From: JAVBRD01 sp031548365
Lineage (GTDB): Bacteria > Bacillota > Clostridia > Christensenellales > UBA1750
Reading direction: 5' to 3'
Length of the DNA: 64,000 bases
Assembly: GCA_031548365.1 (NCBI GenBank)
Contig: JAVBRD010000007.1
Coordinates: 6,039-70,038, forward strand
Below, one piece after another: positions 52,431-64,000 of the stretch; position 1 is the first letter of the stretch, and each line of letters starts with the position of its first letter. The notes below the pieces were generated by a model. The model was given only the letters and a program-made list of their open reading frames with translations. It ran no database searches and was not told where the DNA came from. The position numbers and the translations under genes are program-made.

Positions 52431-52730
52431 ATGGCATTTACCTACAAAGTCGAGGCATCTCTCAACCCGGATACCGCCCGTTCCGGCGACAAGGTTGCCA
52501 TGCGTGCGAAATTCACCGACATCGAGGGCGAAATTGGCAACGTCTACGTCTCCGAACCGAACTATGGCATCTCATTTCGGCTGACCGCGCAGGGTGACGG
52601 TCTGTACACAGGCACCGCAGAGGTCCCCTACGGCGCGCCTTCGGACACTTACACCCTCAATGTTTACGCATTGTCCAAAGAGAACCAGCCGGGCCCCAAA
52701 CATAAAATCAGCATTCGCGTGCTCGGCTGA
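52431..52730 (+). CDS. small beta-rich protein of unknown function
   Basis: I do not recognise this 99-residue protein. It has alternating hydrophobic strands (FTYKVEASLNPDTARSGDKV, ISFRLTAQGDGLYTGTAEV, TYTLNVYAL) and looks like a single Ig-like or FixH/YtkA-like beta sandwich. There is no signal peptide, so it is probably cytosolic. GGGAGG lies eight bases before the ATG at 52431; an earlier in-frame ATG has no such site. A strong terminator follows, so it is a single-gene unit. Confidence 0.7.
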   Translation: MAFTYKVEASLNPDTARSGDKVAMRAKFTDIEGEIGNVYVSEPNYGISFRLTAQGDGLYTGTAEVPYGAPSDTYTLNVYALSKENQPGPKHKISIRVLG

Positions 52731-52747
52731 GACACAGCGCATACTTG

Positions 52748-52796
52748 CCCGCCCGCAACCGCGAAACCTTTCGCGACTGCGGGCGGGTTTACTTTC
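52748..52796 (+). terminator. Rho-independent terminator after the small beta-rich gene
   Basis: CCCGCCCGCA pairs with TGCGGGCGGG, with an inner CGCGAAA/TTTCGCG stem, followed by TTTACTTT. Confidence 0.85.
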
Positions 52797-52810
52797 ACGC
52801 GCTGAATCGG

Positions 52811-52839
52811 TTGTGCAATATGCCGTAATCTGGTATAAT
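52811..52839 (+). promoter_or_regulatory. Promoter of the FAH-yerC-pcrA-ligA operon
   Basis: -35 TTGTGC (52811-52816), 17-base spacer, and TG-extended perfect -10 TATAAT (52834-52839). Confidence 0.8.
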
Positions 52840-52866
52840 CCGAGTCATTAGAGTGGAGGGATTGTC

Positions 52867-53628
52867 ATGCGTTTTGCGCGCGTCGCGGTCGGGGAAAACG
52901 GGTATTACGCGGTGTTTGACCCGACGGAAAACATCTGGCGGCTGCTGGCTTGCGCCCCATACGAGGGCATCACCTACGTCGGAAAAACCATCGCCGCAGA
53001 CGCCGCCAAACTGCTCGCACCCTGTGTCCCGTCCAAGGTGATGTGCGTAGGACTCAACTACCGCGATCACATCGAAGAAATGAAACACGAAGACGTGCCG
53101 GAGGATCCAGTTATCTTCATGAAACCCGCGACAGCTGTCATCGGCCCGGCCGAGGAGATCGTCCGCCCCGAAAAAGCGCAGCGCGTGGATTATGAAGGCG
53201 AGCTTGCCGTGGTCATCGGCAAAAAAATGCGCAATGTCGCTGCGGGTGACGCACTGTCGTACGTTTTCGGATATACGTGCCTCAATGACGTCACTGAACG
53301 CATACTGCAAAAAAAGGATGGCCAATGGACGCGCGGAAAAGGCTTTGACACATTCTGTCCCATCGGTCCGTGGATTGAGACATCGGTCGACCCTTCGGCG
53401 CTCGACATCGAATCCCGCTTGAACGGCAGCGTAGGACAGAAGTCCAATACGAGCCTTCTGATCACGAACGTACCAAAGCTGCTCGCGTTCATTTCAAGCT
53501 TCACTACACTCCTGCCGGGGGACGTTGTCGCGACCGGCACACCTGCAGGCGTCGGCCCCATGGTATCCGGTGACAACATTGAGATCGAAATCGCCGGGAT
53601 TGGCGTACTGCCGAATCCCGTGAAATGA
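52867..53628 (+). CDS. fumarylacetoacetate hydrolase family protein
   Basis: The 253-residue protein has an N-terminal cap of about 55 residues and the FAH-fold core. VMCVGLNYRDHIEEM and PVIFMKPATAVIGP hold catalytic and binding residues, and VDYEGELAVVIGK (Glu) and GYTCLNDVTER (Asp) supply metal ligands. LPGDVVATGTPAGVG is the characteristic C-terminal block. Members act as acylpyruvases, oxaloacetate decarboxylases or in aromatic breakdown; none can be chosen here. It heads an operon of DNA-metabolism genes, 10 bases before yerC. GGAGGG precedes the ATG. Confidence 0.88.
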   Translation: MRFARVAVGENGYYAVFDPTENIWRLLACAPYEGITYVGKTIAADAAKLLAPCVPSKVMCVGLNYRDHIEEMKHEDVPEDPVIFMKPATAVIGPAEEIVRPEKAQRVDYEGELAVVIGKKMRNVAAGDALSYVFGYTCLNDVTERILQKKDGQWTRGKGFDTFCPIGPWIETSVDPSALDIESRLNGSVGQKSNTSLLITNVPKLLAFISSFTTLLPGDVVATGTPAGVGPMVSGDNIEIEIAGIGVLPNPVK

Positions 53629-53638
53629 GGCGCACAGG

Positions 53639-53949
53639 ATGCACGACTCAAAACTCAGAAACCCCGCTGTCGACCATCTGTTTGAAGCCATTCTGTCACT
53701 CCGCGATCTGGACGATTGCTACAGATTCTTCGAGGATCTCTGCACGGTGAGTGAAATCAAGTCGCTCTCCCAGCGGCTTGAGGTCGCGCGCCAACTGGAC
53801 GCGGAGATCACTTACCACGAAATCGCTGAAAAAACGGGCGCGAGCACGGCGACAATCAGCCGCGTCAACCGCTGTCTTCATTATGGTGCCGACGGTTACC
53901 GTCTCGTTCTTGACCGCGCGAAAGAAGACGCCAAAAGGAACGGCGGCGC

Positions 53950-53953
<4 letters not shown>
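53639..53953 (+). CDS. yerC: YerC/YecD-type TrpR-related regulator
   Basis: The 104-residue protein has the TrpR-like helix-turn-helix: CTVSEIKSLSQRLEVARQL, then YHEIAEKTGASTATISRVNRCL. This is the YerC family, which in Firmicutes is found next to pcrA, as here (four-base overlap). It is not expected to bind tryptophan; reported roles in relatives concern gene regulation at the replication/repair locus. The ATG follows a weak GAGG-type site. Confidence 0.88.
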
Positions 53954-58646
<4,693 letters not shown>

Positions 58647-58648
<2 letters not shown>

Positions 58649-58690
58649 TCAAAAAAGGAACGCCCATTTTTCGGACGTTCCTTTTTGATC
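58647..58690. terminator. Bidirectional terminator between the GNAT gene and trpB2
   Basis: GATCAAAAAAGGAACG pairs with CGTTCCTTTTTGATC with a one-base bulge. The A/T parts supply a T-run for both strands. Confidence 0.85.
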
Positions 58691-58691
58691 G

Positions 58692-60068
58692 CTAAACGTT
58701 GGGCAGGCACTTTGCTCCTTCGACAAGGTCAGCGTCGGTATAGGCAGCGTCGATGAGCTCGCCGCGGTTGAACCGGTCGTAAGCCGCGAGGTCGTAATAC
58801 CCATGACCGGAGAGGCAAAACAAGATGACCTTCTCTTCTCCGGTTTCACGGCATTTGATTGCCTCGTCGATGGCGACCGCGATTGCGTGGGCGGATTCAG
58901 GCGCTGGCAAAAGGCCTTCGGTGCGCGTGAAGAGTTTTGCGGCGTCAAACACGGTCGTCTGCGGGATCGCGCGCGGGGTGACGACCTTCTCCTTCACCAG
59001 GTAGGACAGCGTCTGCGCCGCCCCGTGGTAACGGAGGCCGCCCGCGTGTATGCTCGCGGGCATGAACGCGTGACCGAGCGTGTACTGGGGCATGAGCGGC
59101 GTAAGGCCAATGGTATCTCCAAAGTCGTAGGCGAAAGTTCCGCGCGTGAGCGTTGGGCACGCGGTCGGCTCCACGGCAATGAACGATGTGTTTTTTCCTT
59201 CCGTGAACCTGCCCCGGACAAAGGGCGCGATGATGCCCGCGCAGTTGGAACCGCCGCCGCAGCACCCGATGACGAGATCGGGGTACTCCTCGACAGACTT
59301 CATTTGGTCGAGCGCTTCAAGTCCAATGATCGACTGATGCATGATCACATGGTTGAGCACGCTGCCGAGCGCGTAATTGGTGTCATCGTGCGACGCTGCG
59401 TCCTCGACCGCTTCACTGATCGCGGTTCCGAGCGAACCGGAGTTCTTTGGATCTCGCTCCAGCATGGTTCGGCCGGCTTGCGTCAACGGCGATGGGCTTG
59501 CGATAACCGTCGAGCCGTAGGTCTCCATGATCGCGCGCCTGAACGGTTTTTGCTCTGCTGACACTTTGACCATGTACACCGTGCAGTCAAGCCCGAACAT
59601 GGAGCACGCCATGGAGAGCGCTGTCCCCCACTGGCCGGCGCCGGTTTCTGTCGCGAGACGCCGCATGCCCGCCTGTTTGTTGTAGTAGGCCTGAGGTAAA
59701 GCTGAGTTGAGCTTGTGACTGCCCGAAGTGTTGCCGCCTTCGTATTTGTAGTAAATGCGCGCGGGCGTCCCGAGTTTATCCTCCAAATGGAACGCGCGGT
59801 GGAGCGGCGCAGGGCGGTATGTCGCGTACAATCGGCGCAGCTCGTCAGGAATATCGACGTACACATCCTGCGTGAGTTCCTGTTCAATCAATGCTTTGGG
59901 GAAAATAGCCTCAAGATCGCGCGCGACCAGCGGCTCTTTCGTCTGAGGATTAAGCGGAGGGAGCATCTCGATGGGGAGATCCGCCTGCATGTTGTACCAT
60001 TGCTGCGGAATCTGTTTCTCGCTGAGATACACCTTGTTGGGAACGTCCTGCCGTCCTGCTCTTTTCAT
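58692..60068 (-). CDS. trpB2: tryptophan synthase beta subunit, TrpB2 type
   Basis: The 458-residue PLP enzyme has the TrpB lysine K119 in NTSGSHKLNSA, GAGQWGTALS, the phosphate-binding GCCGGGSNCAG, and the C-terminal serine-type motif CLSGHGYYD. The N-terminal extension of about 50 residues and total length mark the TrpB2 branch, which condenses serine and indole and often works without TrpA. No trpA or other trp gene is nearby. The upstream T-box with a UGG specifier supports a real tryptophan role. ATG at 60068 follows AAGGAG; an in-frame upstream ATG would start inside the leader terminator. Confidence 0.92.
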   Translation of the reverse strand: MKRAGRQDVPNKVYLSEKQIPQQWYNMQADLPIEMLPPLNPQTKEPLVARDLEAIFPKALIEQELTQDVYVDIPDELRRLYATYRPAPLHRAFHLEDKLGTPARIYYKYEGGNTSGSHKLNSALPQAYYNKQAGMRRLATETGAGQWGTALSMACSMFGLDCTVYMVKVSAEQKPFRRAIMETYGSTVIASPSPLTQAGRTMLERDPKNSGSLGTAISEAVEDAASHDDTNYALGSVLNHVIMHQSIIGLEALDQMKSVEEYPDLVIGCCGGGSNCAGIIAPFVRGRFTEGKNTSFIAVEPTACPTLTRGTFAYDFGDTIGLTPLMPQYTLGHAFMPASIHAGGLRYHGAAQTLSYLVKEKVVTPRAIPQTTVFDAAKLFTRTEGLLPAPESAHAIAVAIDEAIKCRETGEEKVILFCLSGHGYYDLAAYDRFNRGELIDAAYTDADLVEGAKCLPNV

Positions 60069-60120
60069 GATCGTCTCTCCTTGAAACGTAATGTGTTGGA
60101 TGTTGTGGTTGGCGGCAAAC

Positions 60121-60345
60121 AAAAAAACCCATCCTCACCAAAGGACAGGCCGCCACCTTTGTTTGCGGAGTTCATCCGCCGCCGTCGGAGTGCCAACACA
60201 CTCCCGCGCTTTAACGCGCGCACGCGTCCTTCCCTACCGCTTGCGTTTCGGGAAGACCCTCGCCAGTCCATTCGCGCCACGCTGTCTGCCGGGTTCACAC
60301 CCTCCCCGGCTCTCTGAAAGGCAATCCTTGGCGATACTCGTCTGA
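60121..60345 (-). promoter_or_regulatory. Tryptophan T-box riboswitch with terminator
   Basis: The minus-strand leader of trpB2 has the stem I signature AGAGAGCCGG (60306-60315) with GGTGTGAACCCGGC. The likely specifier codon is TGG at 60268-60270 in the context GAATGGAC. The tail has TGGC (60152-60155) within AAAGGTGGCGG, able to pair with a tRNA end whose discriminator is G, as in tRNA-Trp. The terminator is CCTGTCCT/AGGATGGG followed by seven T. Uncharged tRNA-Trp should permit read-through. I found the parts by eye; no covariance search was run. Confidence 0.88.
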
Positions 60346-60361
60346 CTCAACGGTTTATAAC

Positions 60362-60390
60362 ATGATATCGCTGATGAAGCGCGTTGTCAA
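60362..60390 (-). promoter_or_regulatory. Sigma-A promoter of the T-box/trpB2 transcript
   Basis: Perfect TTGACA (60385-60390), 17-base spacer, and TATCAT (60362-60367) on the minus strand. Confidence 0.85.
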
Positions 60391-60397
60391 GCCCCTG

Positions 60398-60952
60398 TCA
60401 CAGCCCGAGTGTGGTTCTCACCCATTTGACGACCGCCGACTCGAATTTAACCTCGGGTGCGGTGACCGCCGTTTCGGTTTCTAAGCAAAGCGAAGGATAC
60501 ATCACACACCACCAATTCGTTCCTTTCCCTTCGCCAATGACCACACGCACCGCGTCATATGTCCCGGCAGGAACGAGGACGCCGTCATATATACGGTCAG
60601 GAAAATCGAACTGACCTATAACAACGCAAACGTCTGCAGGTTGATCAAGCTCTCTTAGTCTTTTTTCGGCCGCCTTCGTCAACTCTTTCTTATGCGCTCC
60701 AAGGACATCAAGCGCGTCCCTTTTGTCTTGGACATCCTGGAGCCATGCGCGCGAGACATCGAGCACAGCGTCGCGCACCTTGAGCTTGACCGCCTGGTCC
60801 TCGGACGTGTCGCTGTTGGCGATCACATGCAGGCGCACCAAATCCTTGGCTTTGACGTGCTCCGCAAGCGCCGTCGGACGGTCTGCACCGCTTTTCCACA
60901 GCGCGAAAAACAGGATCAGGATAAAGACGGCGGACAGGGTTGCTTTTTTCAT
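60398..60952 (-). CDS. spoIIR: stage II sporulation protein R
   Basis: The 184-residue protein has an N-terminal export signal or anchor (about residues 5-22) and the SpoIIR signature RLHVIANSDTSEDQAVKLKV near residue 40, with GTYDAVRVVIGEGKGTNWWC later. In the forespore it is secreted to trigger SpoIIGA-dependent activation of sigma-E in the mother cell. Its presence shows the organism is, or recently was, a spore former. ATG at 60952 follows GGGAGTG; an in-frame ATG 13 codons earlier is less likely. It stands alone, divergent from the penicillin-binding protein gene. Confidence 0.93.
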   Translation of the reverse strand: MKKATLSAVFILILFFALWKSGADRPTALAEHVKAKDLVRLHVIANSDTSEDQAVKLKVRDAVLDVSRAWLQDVQDKRDALDVLGAHKKELTKAAEKRLRELDQPADVCVVIGQFDFPDRIYDGVLVPAGTYDAVRVVIGEGKGTNWWCVMYPSLCLETETAVTAPEVKFESAVVKWVRTTLGL

Positions 60953-61055
60953 GTCATTCACTCCCGCCCTGAGCGTTGCCAGTTTTTGCATATTTTATAC
61001 ACGCCGCATGCTTGCCCGTCTATTTGGGAAAACTGCCGGAGAGTAACTGTGGGCG

Positions 61056-63605
61056 GTGATTGGCGTGACCGAAAGTGTTCGGAGGGACAGGACCAAACGC
61101 GTGATCAAGCGCGCGCTTGTTGTGCTGGCCATCGCGTTCGCGGTCGCTGGTGTCGCCGGTGTGGGCGCGGTTGTGTACTTTGTTCGCGACGGCGTACAGC
61201 ATTACGGTGAGTTGAATACTGCAAAAATCGACGATCTGCCGCTCACCACGCAGGTTTACGACAAAAACGGCGTCAAGGTCGCCTCCCTTCACGGCGCGGA
61301 GAACCGCATCCCCATCGATATCGACATATTGCCGGACCATGTGATCAGCGCGTTCCTCGCCGCCGAGGATACTCGTTTTTTTGAGCACTTCGGCATCGAT
61401 GTCAAGCGCATCATGGGCGCGGCGGTACACGACATACGCACGGGTGGGCTTACGCAGGGCGCGAGCACGATCACGCAGCAACTCGTCAAGCTCACCCACC
61501 TTTCCGCCGACAAGACCTGGACCCGCAAACTGTATGAAGCCTACCTCGCCATTCAACTCGAGCGTTCGTATTCCAAGCCAGAAATACTAACGCGCTATCT
61601 CAATGTCGTTTATTTCGGTTCGGGCGCGTATGGTCTTGAAGCCGCCGCGCGCGGTTACTTCGGCGCAAGCGCTTCCGAACTGAGCGTGGGACAGGCGGCG
61701 TTCCTCGCGGGCATCCTCAAAAGCCCAACCTACAACGATCCCTACACCCACATGGACAACGCGCTTGAACGACGCGCGTACGTGCTCAAAACCATGCGCG
61801 ATGTAGGCATGATCGACGAGAAAGCTTACTTGCAGGCAAATGCCGAGAAAGTTAAGCTTTCCGCGCAGGACAACGGCTACCCTTTCGGTTGGTACCTCGA
61901 TCGTGTGGCGTACGAATCTCAGCAAGCACTCGGTATCTCAGCCGACGAGTTGCTCTCCGGCGGTTATACGATTTACACGAGCCTCGATCCCGCGCTGCAG
62001 TCCGCGTGCGAAGAAATCTACACGAACCCTGACAACTTCCCCAAAGACGCTTCAGATGGCACCAAATGCGAGTCAGCGGCAGCTGTCATCGACAGCAAGA
62101 CAGGCGGCATCATGGCGCTCATCGGCGGCCGTGAACACAAGTCTCGCCGCGCGTTCAGCCGCGCGACCGACGCGCGAAGGCAGCCAGGATCTTCACTCAA
62201 GCCGATCGCCGTATACGCGCCCGCCGTGGAGCGCGGCTCGGTTCCCTCCACGTTCGTCGACGACACGCCGGGCGAATTTGGCAGCTGGTCACCGCGCAAC
62301 TTCAACGACAGCTACCTGGGTCTCATCACGCTCCGAACGGCGCTTGCAAAGTCGCAAAATGTCTCTGCTGTGCGCTTGCTTGAGAGTATGGGCGTGGAGG
62401 CGGCCATGGATAGCATGAGACGTTTCGGTATGACCACTACAAAAAACGACGCCTACCTGCCCGTATCTCTCGGCTCCATGGCAGACGGCGTAACCCCGCT
62501 GGAGATGGCCCGCGCATATGCCGCGCTGAGCAACGAAGGCATGCTCCCGACCGCGAGCGCGATCACGAGCATCCGAGATGCGCAGGGGGGCGAGATATGG
62601 ACGAAAAATGCGCTTCAAACGCGCGCGGTCAGCAAGGAGACGGCGTACATCGTCACCGACATGCTTCGATCAGCCGCGCTGTGGGGAACAGCCAAACCCG
62701 TTGGGCTGCTGAAGTTTCCAGCTGCCGCCAAGACCGGAACGGTCGCACAAGCCGGGGGCACCAACCGCGATGCTTGGACGTGCGCTTACACCACAGGTGT
62801 CACTGTCTCTGTATGGATGGGCTTCGATTCGCCCAGCGAGACGCACACGCTGCCCGCATCCATCACGGGCGGAACGATGCCCGCTAAGCTCGCCGCATCT
62901 CTTCTGTCCGCCGCGTATGATGGCGTTGATCCAAAGTCGGTCGCCGATTTCGCCATGCCATCCACAGTTCACGCGGTCGACATCGACGGATGGACGCTCG
63001 ACAACGAGCACCGCGTGGTCTTGGCCAGCGGGTTGACCCCAAGCAAATATGTTTACCGGGAAATATTCACAGCATCGAACATGCCCAGCGCGTACACCGA
63101 TCACTGGATTCCTCCGCAACTGCCTGCAGCGATCGCCGTTGCGCGCGGTGAAAACGACCTGCCCGTCATCTCCATGACCGCCGTTCAGGATTTCGCGCGA
63201 TATCGCGTCTTCAGAAGGCAGGGTACCGCGGCCGCAGTGGAAATTGCCGCGCTCACAGGACTTCCCGGCGAGCGGATTCAGACCGTGGATTCCACTGTAC
63301 AGCGCGGCGTGGAGTATCAGTTTTACGTCACCGCTGAAAACGCTGAGTCGCAGGACGCGGGCCTGAACAGCCGAACTTCCCCATCATTCCCCATCACCTA
63401 CTATGTGCCTCTCGAATCGTGGTTCGAGGTGCTCCCCGGCATCCGCATCCCCCTTCCGGATGCGCCTGCACCCACGCCGGTTCCTCCTGAATCCCTCATG
63501 CCCTCCTTGCCCATGCCTTCGGAGTCGACCCCCGAGCCCGTCTCCCCCGAACACACCCCCACGCCCAGCGGACTTTCCCCCTTCGGATTATGGCTCCAAC
63601 CGTGA
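61056..63605 (+). CDS. class A penicillin-binding protein (PBP1A-like)
   Basis: The 849-residue bifunctional enzyme has a membrane anchor at about 20-43 and a GT51 transglycosylase domain with catalytic E104 (AAEDTRFF) and QGASTITQQLVKL. The transpeptidase domain has the SxxK serine S379 (GSSLK), SQN and KTGT. A fibronectin-like segment (about 690-780) and a Pro-rich tail follow. It polymerises and crosslinks peptidoglycan outside the membrane. The GTG at 61056 is the assigned start but its ribosome-binding site is poorly spaced; a GTG three codons on is an alternative. A 24-base hairpin follows the stop. Confidence 0.92.
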   Translation: MIGVTESVRRDRTKRVIKRALVVLAIAFAVAGVAGVGAVVYFVRDGVQHYGELNTAKIDDLPLTTQVYDKNGVKVASLHGAENRIPIDIDILPDHVISAFLAAEDTRFFEHFGIDVKRIMGAAVHDIRTGGLTQGASTITQQLVKLTHLSADKTWTRKLYEAYLAIQLERSYSKPEILTRYLNVVYFGSGAYGLEAAARGYFGASASELSVGQAAFLAGILKSPTYNDPYTHMDNALERRAYVLKTMRDVGMIDEKAYLQANAEKVKLSAQDNGYPFGWYLDRVAYESQQALGISADELLSGGYTIYTSLDPALQSACEEIYTNPDNFPKDASDGTKCESAAAVIDSKTGGIMALIGGREHKSRRAFSRATDARRQPGSSLKPIAVYAPAVERGSVPSTFVDDTPGEFGSWSPRNFNDSYLGLITLRTALAKSQNVSAVRLLESMGVEAAMDSMRRFGMTTTKNDAYLPVSLGSMADGVTPLEMARAYAALSNEGMLPTASAITSIRDAQGGEIWTKNALQTRAVSKETAYIVTDMLRSAALWGTAKPVGLLKFPAAAKTGTVAQAGGTNRDAWTCAYTTGVTVSVWMGFDSPSETHTLPASITGGTMPAKLAASLLSAAYDGVDPKSVADFAMPSTVHAVDIDGWTLDNEHRVVLASGLTPSKYVYREIFTASNMPSAYTDHWIPPQLPAAIAVARGENDLPVISMTAVQDFARYRVFRRQGTAAAVEIAALTGLPGERIQTVDSTVQRGVEYQFYVTAENAESQDAGLNSRTSPSFPITYYVPLESWFEVLPGIRIPLPDAPAPTPVPPESLMPSLPMPSESTPEPVSPEHTPTPSGLSPFGLWLQP

Positions 63606-63626
63606 TTTAGGCCTAGTATTAACAAG

Positions 63627-63650
63627 GAGCTGCCCCAACGCGGGCAGCTC
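63627..63650 (+). terminator. Hairpin after the penicillin-binding protein gene
   Basis: GAGCTGCCC pairs with GGGCAGCTC around a six-base loop, 22 bases past the stop. No T-run follows. Confidence 0.45.
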
Positions 63651-63745
63651 AGCCCGTCGACAAAGTAGTTGGCGGGCTGAAACTATATCGGCCAACCAAA
63701 AGGAAAGGTGGAGAGCGGTGTCGAAATAGATAACGGGTGAGAGAG

Positions 63746-64000
63746 ATGTTGCGAAATGGAAGCAAACAACAGGAAGCGGAGATTGTCATACTTGAGCAGA
63801 TGATCCCAGAGGGGCATCTGCTCAGGAAGATCGACCGCGCAGTGGACTTTAGCTTTATACGGCAGATGTGCGAGCCTTTGTATTGCTTGGACAACGGCCG
63901 CCCCGCCATTGACCCTGAGCTGTTGTTTCGAATGATGTTCGTTGGCTACCTGTATGGCGTAAAGTCCGAGCGTCGCCTGGAAGAGGAAGTCAACTACAAC
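63746..64000 (+). CDS. IS1182-type transposase (partial, runs off right edge)
   Basis: The first 85 codons of an open frame with no stop before the edge. HLLRKIDRAVDFSFIRQMCE, NGRPAIDPELLFRMMFVGYL and GVKSERRLEEEVNYN are the N-terminal blocks of IS1182-family (DDE) transposases. GAGAGAG precedes the ATG. The end of the element should lie between 63650 and 63745; AGCCCG/CGGGCT copies at about 63651 and 63673 are candidates for part of it, but I cannot fix the terminal repeat without the other end. Confidence 0.8.
   Translation, partial: MLRNGSKQQEAEIVILEQMIPEGHLLRKIDRAVDFSFIRQMCEPLYCLDNGRPAIDPELLFRMMFVGYLYGVKSERRLEEEVNYN

Overview
The window reads as chromosomal DNA from an anaerobic, endospore-forming, fairly GC-rich member of the Clostridia. 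The evidence is a SCIFF peptide with its radical SAM maturase (a Clostridia hallmark), a ribosomal protein L27 with the Firmicutes N-terminal extension beside its processing protease Prp, the sporulation and germination genes spoIIR and cwlD, a tryptophan T-box leader, an adenosylcobalamin riboswitch, and an activator of 2-hydroxyacyl-CoA dehydratase. No rRNA, tRNA or CRISPR array was seen. Species-level identity cannot be read from the sequence.

Layout: 1-9.3 kb is entirely minus-strand. It holds a metallo-beta-lactamase-fold protein (cut by the edge), a gamma-carbonic anhydrase-like protein, the SCIFF maturase and SCIFF precursor, a GH38 alpha-mannosidase, a DUF554 membrane protein, an 8-oxoguanine glycosylase, rpmA-prp-rplU and cwlD. 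The divergent gap at 9.3-9.7 kb carries a tight cluster of DnaA boxes. From 9.7 to 18.3 kb all genes are plus-strand: a Bergerat-fold ATPase, a GH36-type alpha-galactosidase, a three-gene GlpA-like/FAD oxidoreductase/DUF1667 operon and a three-gene dehydratase-activator operon. From 18.3 to 26 kb come galE, a large zinc-ribbon/Pro-rich membrane protein, a URO-D-fold methyltransferase-like gene, a DtxR-like regulator, pgsA and a DUF1015 gene.

At 26-31 kb a perfect promoter and a B12 riboswitch drive btuF-btuC-btuD-cobO, then a CobQ-like protein lacking its glutaminase half and a Dph6-like ATP-pyrophosphatase. At 31-36.2 kb a minus-strand operon encodes an MFS transporter, an unknown protein, a PflX-like radical SAM protein, a URO-D-fold protein and a 2-hydroxyacid dehydrogenase. 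guaA (36.4 kb) has an intact synthetase half but a degenerate glutaminase half. An AT-rich block (38.1-42.8 kb) carries three related six-TM GHKL sensor kinases and one receiver-only response regulator, resembling parts of a phosphorelay. Then follow hisH-hisF-dapF, a ribokinase, a class II aldolase, a divergent superoxide dismutase, a MarR-controlled heterodimeric ABC exporter, a fumarylacetoacetase-family gene, yerC-pcrA-ligA-GNAT, a T-box-controlled trpB2, spoIIR, a class A penicillin-binding protein, and the 5' end of an IS1182-type transposase at the right edge.

Themes that tie the window together are corrinoid supply (B12 uptake, adenosylation and two URO-D-fold methyltransferase-like proteins), carbohydrate use (mannosidase, galactosidase, GalE, ribokinase, aldolase), and two amidating enzymes that have lost glutaminase function. 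The last theme, the sensor-kinase island and the DnaA-box cluster are the points most worth following up.
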